Shown: one piece after another, positions 1 through 7,654 of the stretch | How the letters are laid out: the number at the start of each line of letters is the position of its first letter | How positions within the stretch are numbered: position 1 is the stretch's first letter | Assembly: GCA_026002265.1 (NCBI GenBank) | Contig: BOBG01000012.1 | Location: 1 to 33,382, forward strand | Length of the DNA stretch: 33,382 bases | Reading direction: 5' to 3' | DNA from: Spirochaetia bacterium | GTDB lineage: Bacteria > Spirochaetota > Spirochaetia > Treponematales > Breznakiellaceae | Position numbers and translations under genes: made by a program | The notes under the pieces: model-generated | Seen by the model: only the letters and a program-made list of their open reading frames with translations | The model's database searches: none | What the model was told of the DNA's origin: nothing

Positions 1-2
1 AT

Positions 3-2201
3 GCGTTGCTCCAAACCGCTATTGCCTTTCCGGATCTCTACGAAATTGGCATGAGCAATCAAGCTCTCAAAATTTTGTACAACCGGCTCAACCGGATTCA
101 AGGAATCTCCTGTAACCGGGTTTTTGTACCGGCACCTGATTTTGAACAAGTTCTCCACGATCATCATATTCCCCTGTATGGACTTGACACCGGAATTCCC
201 CTTGGAGACCTTGATCTCCTCCTCGTCACGTTTGGCTATGAATTAGGCATAACCGGTGTGCTGAATCTGCTCGATCTCTCCGGGATTCCCTTCTATTCCG
301 TTAATAGGAAAAAAGATGATCCAATAATCATCATGGGCGGTCCCTGCGTTTCCAACCCGCTTCCCTACGGCCGGTTTGCAGATGCATTCTGGATTGGTGA
401 AGCAGAAGCCGGTTTTTTTGAATTAATGGAACAGATCGTGCTTTTGAAAAAAAAAGGGGCCGGCCGGAATGAGATACTCTCCAGCATAACCGGGCATCCT
501 TCGGTATGGATCCCGAAAAAAAAGGGGGTAATCCGGGCAGTTGACACCGGATTTTCCACTCGCGAGGCATCAGCGGCTGTTTTTCCGGTTCCAAACATGA
601 AAATCGTCCACCCCCACGGTTCGGTGGAAATTATGCGAGGCTGCCCAAACGGGTGTAGATTTTGCCATGCCGGTTATTGGTATCGTCCGAGCCGGCAAAA
701 AGATGCAGCGCACATTCGGGAAGAGGTTGCTGCGTTTGTCTACCAGGGAGGCTACCGGGACATCAGTCTTTCATCTCTGTCGAGCGGTGATTACTGTCAT
801 CTTGATGAGCTGGTTGACGATCTCCATGCACATTTTTCGCCGGATCATGTCTCTTTTCAACTGCCGAGTCTCAAAGTTTCAACCTTTTCCCTCAACCTTT
901 TAGAGAAGATTTCCCGGATTCGGAAATCCGGACTCACGTTTGCAGTTGAAACGCCGGATCCTGTGTTGCAACAGAGTCTTAACAAGGAAGTTTCACGGGA
1001 TTCTCTGCTTTCCATTATGAAAGAGGCACGGAACCGCGGCTGGCATGGAATGAAATTTTATTTCATGATCGGGTTGCCGGGGGCGGCTCCGGATGAAGAA
1101 GTGCAGATTGTAACCTTCATTGAGGAACTTTCCCGGAAAACACGGCTTCATTTTAACATAAATGTCGGAACTTTTGTGCCGAAGCCACACACACCGTTCC
1201 AAAATGTACCGCAGATGAGTGAAGAAGAGTCTCGGAAAAAGTTGGATTTTCTCCGATCCCGGCTAAAAATGTCCGGCCATAAAGTGAGTGTGCAGGATCC
1301 TTTTTTGTCGATTCTCGAGGGAATTTTTTCACGAGGCGGGCCGGAAATCGGGGATCTTATTGAAGAAGCTTACCGGCAGGGCTGCCGTCTCGATGCATGG
1401 ACCGAATTTATCAAAAAGGATCTGTGGCGGGATCTGCTTGTACAGCATAGAGAACAGGTGACAGCAATTTTGCAGGGAACGCAAACCCCGTGGCTGGATG
1501 TTGAATCCGGCATCATCCCCGGTTATTTCCGGAATGAATTAGAGCAAGCCGAATCCTGTACGCTTACGCCGGTTTGTAGCGAAAAATGTCAGCATCCATG
1601 CGGAATCTGTAAAAATGACCAGAAGATTATCAAGAATACAACTGTGGAAAAACCGAAAATACCTGTACATGTTATTCTAACATCGGAGGATACATTCCGA
1701 ATTCTCTTTTCTTTTTCAAAAAAAGGGAGCGCAATTTTTCATTCGCACCTGTCGCTTATTGAAATTTTTCCATCTGCTTTTACCCGCGCCCGGATTCCGG
1801 TTTTCTTTTCACAGGGATTTAACCCATTGCCCCGGCTTGAGATCGCTGCGCCGCTTTCTCTGGGTATTCAGGCCGATGCAGAAATTGCCGCGGTTGATAT
1901 GACCGAACCCTTTGACCCGGAAACCTTTGTTGAACGCCTGAACAATGCCTTGCCGGAGGGATTGAGTGTCGGAGAAGCCCTGTCATTCGTGATTCCGGCC
2001 GGAAAGAAAAAACATTCGCTTGCATCGGCGTTGTGGGGATTTATGTATACGCCGGATCAGTTGGTTCCAGCGCTGGAGGAAAAACACTACCGGCAATCAC
2101 AATCTGGTTCTTTGGAACGCATCAAAGTACTCGCAAAGAATCCTCTGGATCCGGAAAAACCCGAATCGTACTTTGAGGTATACCGGAAATGGTATCAATG
2201 A
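3..2201 (+). CDS. B12-binding radical SAM protein fused to a DUF2344 domain, 5' partial
   Basis: The reading frame is open to the left window edge, so the N-terminus is cut; the TTG at 6 is not a convincing start because the protein enters directly at the conserved stretch AFPDLYEIGMSN. The first ~180 residues resemble a cobalamin-binding-type domain. A radical SAM core follows, with the 4Fe-4S motif RGCPNGCRFC (Cys 213, 217 and 220 counted from the TTG). The last ~170 residues (from about FRILFSFSKKGSAIFHSHLS) match the DUF2344 domain that accompanies this family (TIGR03960/TIGR03936 type). Substrate and reaction are not established to my knowledge. The gene stands alone on the plus strand, is rich in CCGG like the host background, and ends convergent with the M20 peptidase gene. 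Family assignment is secure, function is not. Confidence 0.9.
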   Translation, partial: ALLQTAIAFPDLYEIGMSNQALKILYNRLNRIQGISCNRVFVPAPDFEQVLHDHHIPLYGLDTGIPLGDLDLLLVTFGYELGITGVLNLLDLSGIPFYSVNRKKDDPIIIMGGPCVSNPLPYGRFADAFWIGEAEAGFFELMEQIVLLKKKGAGRNEILSSITGHPSVWIPKKKGVIRAVDTGFSTREASAAVFPVPNMKIVHPHGSVEIMRGCPNGCRFCHAGYWYRPSRQKDAAHIREEVAAFVYQGGYRDISLSSLSSGDYCHLDELVDDLHAHFSPDHVSFQLPSLKVSTFSLNLLEKISRIRKSGLTFAVETPDPVLQQSLNKEVSRDSLLSIMKEARNRGWHGMKFYFMIGLPGAAPDEEVQIVTFIEELSRKTRLHFNINVGTFVPKPHTPFQNVPQMSEEESRKKLDFLRSRLKMSGHKVSVQDPFLSILEGIFSRGGPEIGDLIEEAYRQGCRLDAWTEFIKKDLWRDLLVQHREQVTAILQGTQTPWLDVESGIIPGYFRNELEQAESCTLTPVCSEKCQHPCGICKNDQKIIKNTTVEKPKIPVHVILTSEDTFRILFSFSKKGSAIFHSHLSLIEIFPSAFTRARIPVFFSQGFNPLPRLEIAAPLSLGIQADAEIAAVDMTEPFDPETFVERLNNALPEGLSVGEALSFVIPAGKKKHSLASALWGFMYTPDQLVPALEEKHYRQSQSGSLERIKVLAKNPLDPEKPESYFEVYRKWYQ

Positions 2202-2213
2202 AAAATCGAATTT

Positions 2214-2276
2214 TGGGGACAGACCTCTGTATTTCTTTACAACATAATGAAATACTTGGGGTCAGACCTCGATCTG
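2214..2276 (+). repeat. REP-like two-motif element, copy 1
   Basis: GGGGACAGACCTC (2215-2227) and GGGGTCAGACCTCGATCTG (2258-2276) are direct copies of one motif separated by 30 bp. The spacer holds a perfect 7-bp inverted repeat, GTATTTC/GAAATAC, around a 13-nt loop. The same architecture occurs in the 12.4-13.4 kb array and inverted at 30.8 kb. It starts 13 bp after a stop codon, a typical REP location. Confidence 0.8.
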
Positions 2277-2357
2277 CCTGCCGCATTGCCGCATTGCCGG
2301 CCATTAGAAATCTGAAAAAATATTTACAAAATATCTCAAATATTTTATTTTAAAAGT

Positions 2358-2525
2358 ATGGAAAAAGCGGAATACCCCGGTTCGCCATGGGCGGGAGATG
2401 CAAGGGAAAAAATAACAGTACTGAAAAAACTTTACCATAGTTATGAGAATATAGATCCTGAAGAAAATAACCACATAATCGATTCCAGAAGATTCGTACA
2501 AGAAATGGGGTTAAAACTGCTGTAA
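2358..2525 (+). CDS. Possible 55-residue small protein, unknown
   Basis: ATG at 2358 opens a 55-codon frame ending TAA at 2523-2525. The product begins MEKAEYPGSPWAGDAREK and is mixed and charged, with no membrane segment or motif I recognise. There is no Shine-Dalgarno sequence and no clear promoter, and the surrounding DNA is AT-rich. It may be a real small gene or the tail of a decayed one. Antisense frames over the same DNA look less protein-like. Confidence 0.25.
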   Translation: MEKAEYPGSPWAGDAREKITVLKKLYHSYENIDPEENNHIIDSRRFVQEMGLKLL

Positions 2526-2556
2526 CACTCTCGGTACTCCGCTGGCCATGAATATG

Positions 2557-2690
2557 CACGAATGAATATTTATTGTATTCGTGGACCTCCCCTGACTTTC
2601 AACCTCAGAGGGGGGTGCCGGCATCTCGACAGGCTCGATGCCCGGGTATCGAGCCTGTCGAGATAGAGGCAGGGGGAGTACACCCCCTCA
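2557..2690. repeat. Composite inverted-repeat region between convergent genes
   Basis: Three nested or adjacent palindromes lie here. CACGAAT (2557-2563) pairs with ATTCGTG (2577-2583). A perfect 17-bp stem runs 2623-2639 with 2648-2664 (core TCGACAGGCTCGA) around an 8-nt loop. Outer arms GGGGGTG (2611-2617) and CACCCCC (2681-2687) can extend it. It sits between the 3' ends of convergent genes, so it may act as a bidirectional terminator or be a REP-type mobile palindrome. ATTCGTGGA is the reverse complement of a word in the 173-bp array. The rest of 2202-2705 holds the REP-like element and the 55-codon frame; I see nothing else in it. Confidence 0.7.
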
Positions 2691-2705
2691 TGATTCCGGA
2701 ATTAA

Positions 2706-3917
2706 TTATAGCATTAGCCGCGCCATTACTTTTGCATCGCCCAAAATATTTTCGATTTTGGCATACTCGTTTGGCTGGTGCGCTACATCGTCAATCCGCG
2801 ACCACACCGCGGCATCTATACCCGCATTCCGGAAGGACGCCCCGACTGTGCCGCCCCCAATACCGATGCACCGGGGCTCAAGACGGTACACATCCCGGAT
2901 TGCCTGCGAGAGGAGCCGGACAATAGGTGCATCCGGCGGAGTCGAACGCGACTCTTTGCTCTGGTGAATGAAGTGCGAAATCGTTACATGGTACTGCGAA
3001 GCTACTTCAGACTTGATGCGCTCGATCTCTGTCATGACCTGTGCAATGGGGTACTTGGGGAGAATCCGCATATCATAACAAAACGAATCCTCGCCCGGAA
3101 TCGTGTTGACATTCGGGACATTAGCATTTTTTTTGGTCGGTTCAAAAGTGGAACGATCCGGCTCAAAAAGCGGGTCGTGATCCGGAAATGCACGCGTCAG
3201 TTCATTGTGGAGCCGGAGGAGGAGGTCCGCTCCGGCAAGGTGTGCGTTGATGCCTTGATCGGGCCGGGATCCGTGGGATTGCAGGCCGGTTGTCAGGAAC
3301 TCTATCCACAGTATATTTTTCTCAGCGATTTCAATGGTTTCTCCTTTTGAATCCCCACCGTCAGGAACCAGAATCATATCACCTTTGCGGAAAATATCCC
3401 GGTTTTCCAGTATCCAATCGATACCGTACTCGCTCCCATTTTCCTCATCCGCTGCAAAAAGCAGTTTAACGGTCCGTGCCGGCGCCACATTATTTTTGAG
3501 TAATGAGAGCGCTGCAAGCACCGAAGCAGTGAGTCCCTGTTGGTTGTCCTCAACACCGCGTCCGGTAAGCACCCCATTTTTTTGGATCACCTGCCAGGGA
3601 TCGCTTTTCCATAAACGCAGCTCACCCGGCGGCACAACATCGAGGTGGCTTATGATCCATAAGCGATCTGGACCCTCCGGACCCGGCAGCGTCAGCATGA
3701 GACTTGGTCGGATGCCGCATTTTGCCCGTAGATCCGGCGCATCAAAGCGTTCCAAATCATGAAAACCTTGATCCCGGAGCCATTGTTCCAGAAAAATACA
3801 CTTGTCGAGTTCACCTTCACCATTTGAATCCGGCGAAATAGCAGGACGTTTGGTCAATTCTGTTTCCAATTCAACTGCACATGCAGCAGAACCGTCAATA
3901 TATTCAAATATACCCAT
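2706..3917 (-). CDS. M20 family zinc metallopeptidase (ArgE/DapE/CPG2-like)
   Basis: The 403-residue protein has the co-catalytic zinc layout of the M20 family: SHLDVVP (His91, Asp93), GRGVEDN (Asp124), the catalytic pair in DEENGSE (Glu158, Glu159), an Asp in LVPDGG, and the C-terminal ligand His380 in AHQPNEY. An inserted dimerisation domain lies between about residues 210 and 320. It should be a cytoplasmic dipeptidase, deacylase or deacetylase; the substrate cannot be read from sequence. It follows mreD on the same strand but has its own promoter. The closest, TTGCAC-N17-CATAAT (3923-3951), ends 5 nt before the ATG, which predicts a leaderless mRNA. No Shine-Dalgarno sequence precedes the start. 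Confidence 0.9.
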   Translation of the reverse strand: MGIFEYIDGSAACAVELETELTKRPAISPDSNGEGELDKCIFLEQWLRDQGFHDLERFDAPDLRAKCGIRPSLMLTLPGPEGPDRLWIISHLDVVPPGELRLWKSDPWQVIQKNGVLTGRGVEDNQQGLTASVLAALSLLKNNVAPARTVKLLFAADEENGSEYGIDWILENRDIFRKGDMILVPDGGDSKGETIEIAEKNILWIEFLTTGLQSHGSRPDQGINAHLAGADLLLRLHNELTRAFPDHDPLFEPDRSTFEPTKKNANVPNVNTIPGEDSFCYDMRILPKYPIAQVMTEIERIKSEVASQYHVTISHFIHQSKESRSTPPDAPIVRLLSQAIRDVYRLEPRCIGIGGGTVGASFRNAGIDAAVWSRIDDVAHQPNEYAKIENILGDAKVMARLML

Positions 3918-3922
3918 ACCAA

Positions 3923-3951
3923 ATTATGGATCGATAATAGCTGCTGTGCAA
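3923..3951 (-). promoter_or_regulatory. Promoter for the M20 gene, leaderless type
   Basis: On the minus strand, TTGCAC (3946-3951), a 17-bp spacer and CATAAT (3923-3928) lie 5 nt before the ATG at 3917. Transcription would begin at or next to the start codon. Confidence 0.5.
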
Positions 3952-4067
3952 TACAAATCTGTCTTATTTTTTGCCAGAAGCACCTACAGACTGTTTCCTA
4001 TTAGCACAATAGCCTACACTTTAACCGAATCCTCTGCCCTTTCGTAAAAGGAGCTAAAATTTCCATT

Positions 4068-4096
4068 TTTATATTGAAATGTGGGGCATGTTTCAA
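4068..4096 (-). promoter_or_regulatory. Second candidate promoter upstream of the M20 gene
   Basis: TTGAAA (4091-4096), 17-bp spacer, TATAAA (4068-4073) on the minus strand. It would give a leader of about 145 nt. It is closer to consensus at -10 and -35 than the proximal promoter, so both may be used. Confidence 0.45.
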
Positions 4097-4194
4097 GTAT
4101 TTCAGCTATAGTGTGGACAGAAACTGGTATTTTTTGACTCTACTCTGGGGAATCGGAAAATTTATGTATCATAATGACACAATTATTAAACCTG

Positions 4195-4704
4195 TTAGAG
4201 TCGTTCAGTTGTTTGATCGATTAAAATAGATTTAAATTTTTTTAATAGAAAAAATACAACCGGCGCCAAAATAGTGTTACTGATGAGTTCTGTAAAAAAA
4301 GTAGGATCTCCAAATATATAAGCTGGAATGGATTGAGTGAATATTTGGTGGAGACCGATGTAAAAAATCACTTTAAATAGTGTGGCGGTTGTACAGATTA
4401 ATGCCCCGAAAAAGAGGTTGTTGATGCTTAATGCTTCATGTAAAAGTCCCACAAGCGCGCCGATTATAACGAAAACGAGCGCATTGAGTCCGAGGGGGGA
4501 AGCAGATAGGAGATCGAGTAATATTCCGGAAAAAAATCCGGTCAACTGTCCTGTCAGACTGCCGTTGTAAAAGGCGCTAAATACTATGACGATGAGTACA
4601 AGATCAGGGACTGCATTGTAAGGTGTGATCCGGAATAGAATTGTTGACTGAATCAGTGCGCCGGCAAAGGCAAACAGTACAGCGGAAAATACATTTTTAG
4701 CCAT
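4195..4704 (-). CDS. mreD: Rod shape-determining protein MreD
   Basis: A 169-residue polytopic membrane protein with about five hydrophobic helices and the MreD-type core (PDLVLIVIVFSAFYNG, GILLDLLSASPLGLNAL). MreD is a membrane partner of MreB and MreC in the elongasome, which organises sidewall peptidoglycan synthesis. The ATG at 4704 is preferred over the GTG at 4707 because GGAG lies 8 nt upstream of it inside mreC. The gene overlaps the mreC stop by 8 bp, so translation is probably coupled. mrdA (PBP2) and rodA, which often follow mreD, are absent here. Confidence 0.92.
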   Translation of the reverse strand: MAKNVFSAVLFAFAGALIQSTILFRITPYNAVPDLVLIVIVFSAFYNGSLTGQLTGFFSGILLDLLSASPLGLNALVFVIIGALVGLLHEALSINNLFFGALICTTATLFKVIFYIGLHQIFTQSIPAYIFGDPTFFTELISNTILAPVVFFLLKKFKSILIDQTTERL

Positions 4705-5566
4705 CACTCTGCTCCGGTTCAGCGCTGAAATCGATCACAAAAACATATTCAAGCCGGGTAAAATCAATACTGCTTTTAAGCTCTAATTCCATGGAACTCT
4801 CGTAATCCCGGTACAGAATTTCTGAAACTTTTCCTATGGTGATGCCGGCCGGATAGACTCCGCCCATTCCGCTGGTAATGATGGTGTCATCTGGTTTTAT
4901 TTCGTCACGAAACATTCTCCGGACAAATTGCATCCGGAGCGGTTGCCCAAGCTCTCCGGGACCATTAACGATGCCTTCGTAGCGTGATTCTGAACACCGT
5001 GCCGCGGCAAAAAAATTGATGTCATAGACCGGCATTACAAGACTTTCACGGCGCCCGGCGTGGATAATTTTACCAACGAGTCCCTGTACGCCGTTTTGAA
5101 ACGCAATGACCGGCATATCAACGCTAACACCGGAGTCACTTCCTTTGTTGATTGAAAATGCTGAAAAAACAGTTTGAGGATCCCGGCCCGTAATTTCTGC
5201 GGCAATATGATTCACATTTAATGTTGATGAAAATCCGAGTTGTTCCCGGAGCCGGATATTTTCTTGGCGAATCTCGGTTGTGGTCCGCTCAAGGTCTTCA
5301 TAGCGGGTGATTCGGTCCGTCAGTTCCGAGTACTCCTTCCGCAATGTGCTTAGTTCTTGTACTGACAACACCGTCTGGGTGGTAAACGAGGTAACTGCGT
5401 ACACGGCATTCCGGATGCCCAAAAAAAAGGACAGACCTCCGTCTTTAAAATTAAAGATATTAGTCGATAAAAAAAGCAGGAGAACTGATACAGTCACCAG
5501 ACCAAAAAACACCGAAAATGAAGCAATCAAACGTTTTTTCGGCTTCTGTCTACTCCTCGGAGCCAT
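4697..5566 (-). CDS. mreC: Rod shape-determining protein MreC
   Basis: The 289-residue protein has the MreC plan: a basic N-terminus (RSRQKPKKR), one transmembrane helix around residues 13-35, a coiled coil about residues 65-110 (LRKEYSELTDRITRYEDLERTT), then the periplasmic beta-domain starting near HIAAEITGRDPQTVFSAFSI with the conserved GVQGLVGKI and GMGGVYPAGI segments. It links cytoplasmic MreB to the cell-wall enzymes. The gene starts 3 nt after the mreB stop with only a weak Shine-Dalgarno sequence, so it depends on coupling within the operon. Confidence 0.95.
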   Translation of the reverse strand: MAPRSRQKPKKRLIASFSVFFGLVTVSVLLLFLSTNIFNFKDGGLSFFLGIRNAVYAVTSFTTQTVLSVQELSTLRKEYSELTDRITRYEDLERTTTEIRQENIRLREQLGFSSTLNVNHIAAEITGRDPQTVFSAFSINKGSDSGVSVDMPVIAFQNGVQGLVGKIIHAGRRESLVMPVYDINFFAAARCSESRYEGIVNGPGELGQPLRMQFVRRMFRDEIKPDDTIITSGMGGVYPAGITIGKVSEILYRDYESSMELELKSSIDFTRLEYVFVIDFSAEPEQSDG

Positions 5567-5569
5567 GAT

Positions 5570-6589
5570 TTACCTATTGATAGGATCATAACGAATCTTG
5601 GCTTGATCGAATTTCCGGGAATATTCAAGGTATTTTCCGGCTCCAAGCGCCACACAATCCAAGGGATTTTCCGCAAGAAAGACCGGAACTCCGGTTTCCT
5701 TTGAGATCAATTTCGGCAAACCCTTGAGAAGAGAGCCGCCGCCGGTCATCACAATCCCCCGCTCCACCACATCCGCAGCCAATTCTGAAGGAGTTTCCCC
5801 GAGTGTTTTTTTAATCTCGTCAATGATTTGAATGATCGGATCCTTGATAGATTCCCGGATTTCGACTGAATCAATTTCGAGACGTTTGGGCAATCCGGTT
5901 ATAGCGTCAGCTCCTTTAATTTCAATTTTTTCAATTGTTTTATCCGGAGCCGCATTGCCGATTTCCATTTTTAACTGTTCAGCAGTGAGTTCACCGATTT
6001 TAATATTGTGAGTGCTCCGAATATGGTTGATGATCGACTGGTCGAATTCGTCTCCACCGAGCCGGATTGCATTCGTCACCACCATTCCACCGAGTGAAAT
6101 GACAGAAATTTCTGTGGTACCGCCCCCGATGTCGCAGATCATGTGGCCGGCCGGTTCAAAAATCGCAATATCCGCACCGATTGCCGCTGCAAGACTTTCC
6201 TCAATGACGATGACTTCGCGGGCGCCGGCCTTGTACGCACTTTCCTCAACTGCCCGGCGCTCAACTTCGGTGATGCACGAAGGAATTCCTATCACCATCC
6301 GGGGCTTCAAAAGGGAACGGGGCATAGAACGGGCAATAAAATACCGGATCATTTTTTCTGTGAGATCAAGATCCGCGATCACACCATCACGCATTGGCTT
6401 GATCGCAGTGATATTTGCCGGAGTTTTCCAGAGCATCTGCTTCGCATCAGATCCTATCGCAATAACTTTTTTAGTGCCTCGTTCAACGGCCACAACAGAG
6501 GGCTCATTGAGTACGATCCCTTTTCCCATTATATAAATAAGGGTATTGCATGTCCCTAAATCAATACCAATTTCAGGGGCTTCAAACAT
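5570..6589 (-). CDS. mreB: Rod shape-determining protein MreB (actin homologue)
   Basis: Actin-fold ATPase that polymerises under the membrane and directs elongation. Visible signatures are the phosphate-1 loop GIDLGTCNT, phosphate-2 [10 protein letters not shown], the adenosine motif [13 protein letters not shown], and the helix [17 protein letters not shown]. At 339 residues it has the usual length. I place the start at the ATG at 6589, four codons inside the longest frame, because GGAGGA (6594-6599) then lies at normal Shine-Dalgarno distance; the upstream ATG at 6601 would contain that site. It lies 24 nt downstream of the TPR gene and begins the mreBCD run. Confidence 0.96.
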   Translation of the reverse strand: MFEAPEIGIDLGTCNTLIYIMGKGIVLNEPSVVAVERGTKKVIAIGSDAKQMLWKTPANITAIKPMRDGVIADLDLTEKMIRYFIARSMPRSLLKPRMVIGIPSCITEVERRAVEESAYKAGAREVIVIEESLAAAIGADIAIFEPAGHMICDIGGGTTEISVISLGGMVVTNAIRLGGDEFDQSIINHIRSTHNIKIGELTAEQLKMEIGNAAPDKTIEKIEIKGADAITGLPKRLEIDSVEIRESIKDPIIQIIDEIKKTLGETPSELAADVVERGIVMTGGGSLLKGLPKLISKETGVPVFLAENPLDCVALGAGKYLEYSRKFDQAKIRYDPINR

Positions 6590-6593
6590 GACT

Positions 6594-6599
6594 TCCTCC
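6594..6599 (-). promoter_or_regulatory. Shine-Dalgarno site that fixes the mreB start
   Basis: GGAGGA on the minus strand, 4 nt before the ATG at 6589 and overlapping codons of the longer frame. Confidence 0.75.
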
Positions 6600-6613
6600 A
6601 CGGTTTCGGGAAT

Positions 6614-7516
6614 TTAATTAATACGTTCCCGTGCTTGCTGATGACCCGGATCGATTTGCAATGCCCGGCGCCATTCAGCACGAGCTTTAGCAATATCTTG
6701 CGCTGCATACACTTCACCGAGATGATAGTGGGCATCCGCGTTCTCTCCGCCGATTTCAATAGCTGCTAAAAAATGTCCGGATGCGCGTGCTGCGTCTCCC
6801 GTTTTTTCAAAAATAGTTCCTAACAAGAAATGGGCCCGCGAGATCGCATTTGAATCTTTTGATATGTCAATACACCGGTTCAAATAATTCTGTGCAGAAT
6901 CCCACTCTTCTAATTCAAGATATGACCGGGCAATAGAAAGTAACACACGATCCGAAGAATATTCAGCATTTCTTGTTATATTAAGTGATTGTGAAAATGC
7001 CGCCGTACTTTTTTTAAAATCCCGCAACTGAGCGTACAAAATTCCAAGGAATTCCGGAATATCCGGCGCATTAGAACCGCCGGACGAGGCTTGTTCCAGA
7101 AATTTCACGGCAAGATCCGCAAAACTCTGGCCTTTGTAGTAATAAGCTTTTCCCAAAACATACTCAGCCGCGTTATCATTTTTTATGAGAAGCGCTTTCC
7201 GGAGCGACCATATACTGCTGTCAATGAATGTGAGCATATCAGAACTGTTAATCTGAGCTATAGCGAGTTGGTAAGCCGAAAAACCGCGAAGTGTTAGTAA
7301 ATACGGATCAAGCGGATAGGTCTCCAATAAGATACCGCTTTTTGTAAAAACATCATAGTATGATGCGTTGTCCCACAGACTTTGCAATTCTTCTTGGGTA
7401 TAATTCACCCGCCTCTTCATTGTCCGTACCATAAGCACCACCGCACCAACGACTGCAATCAGCGCTATGATAAATACAATATATTTTCGTTTAACGGGCC
7501 GAGCTGTAGTGTGCAT
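6614..7516 (-). CDS. Membrane-anchored tetratricopeptide repeat protein
   Basis: The 300-residue protein has a short cytoplasmic basic tail, one transmembrane helix (about residues 12-29, YIVFIIALIAVVGAVVLMV), and a soluble region of repeated TPR-like helices, clearest in the C-terminal third (ISRAHFLLGTIFEKTGDAARASGHF, DAHYHLGEVYAAQDIAKARAEW). It is probably a scaffold facing the periplasm. It is the first gene of the unit leading into mreBCD, so a role in envelope growth is a reasonable inference but not shown. A TTGACT-N18-TACTCT promoter ends 8 nt before the ATG with no Shine-Dalgarno sequence, another leaderless candidate. Confidence 0.8.
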   Translation of the reverse strand: MHTTARPVKRKYIVFIIALIAVVGAVVLMVRTMKRRVNYTQEELQSLWDNASYYDVFTKSGILLETYPLDPYLLTLRGFSAYQLAIAQINSSDMLTFIDSSIWSLRKALLIKNDNAAEYVLGKAYYYKGQSFADLAVKFLEQASSGGSNAPDIPEFLGILYAQLRDFKKSTAAFSQSLNITRNAEYSSDRVLLSIARSYLELEEWDSAQNYLNRCIDISKDSNAISRAHFLLGTIFEKTGDAARASGHFLAAIEIGGENADAHYHLGEVYAAQDIAKARAEWRRALQIDPGHQQARERIN

Positions 7517-7524
7517 CTTTGTAA

Positions 7525-7554
7525 AGAGTACCTACATTTCTAAGAAAAAGTCAA
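7525..7554 (-). promoter_or_regulatory. Promoter for the TPR-mreBCD operon
   Basis: TTGACT (7549-7554), 18-bp spacer, TACTCT (7525-7530) on the minus strand, 8 nt from the ATG at 7516. The -35 is good and the -10 is weak. Confidence 0.4.
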
Positions 7555-7565
7555 AGGGGGGATCT

Positions 7566-7582
7566 GGGGACAGACCTCGATC
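7566..7582 (+). repeat. Collapsed REP-like relic, one motif
   Basis: GGGGACAGACCTCGATC joins the left end of the first motif (GGGGACAGACCTC) to the right end of the second (ACCTCGATC) of the two-motif element. This is what deletion between the two direct motifs would leave. It lies in the divergent region between the TPR and sigma-factor genes. Confidence 0.6.
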
Positions 7583-7654
7583 CCTCTCCCGGTTTTTCAA
7601 AAAATTCCGGTAGTATGGCATAGTTTTTGCTCCATTAAGAATCAAGGAGTTAGC

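Noticed and set aside
2573..3350. Plus-strand ORFs antisense to the M20 gene
   Set aside because: They are shadows of a well-supported peptidase gene and lack family features or start signals.
6590..6601. ATG at 6601 as the mreB start
   Set aside because: The Shine-Dalgarno sequence would be inside the gene; the ATG at 6589 fits it and the family N-terminus.
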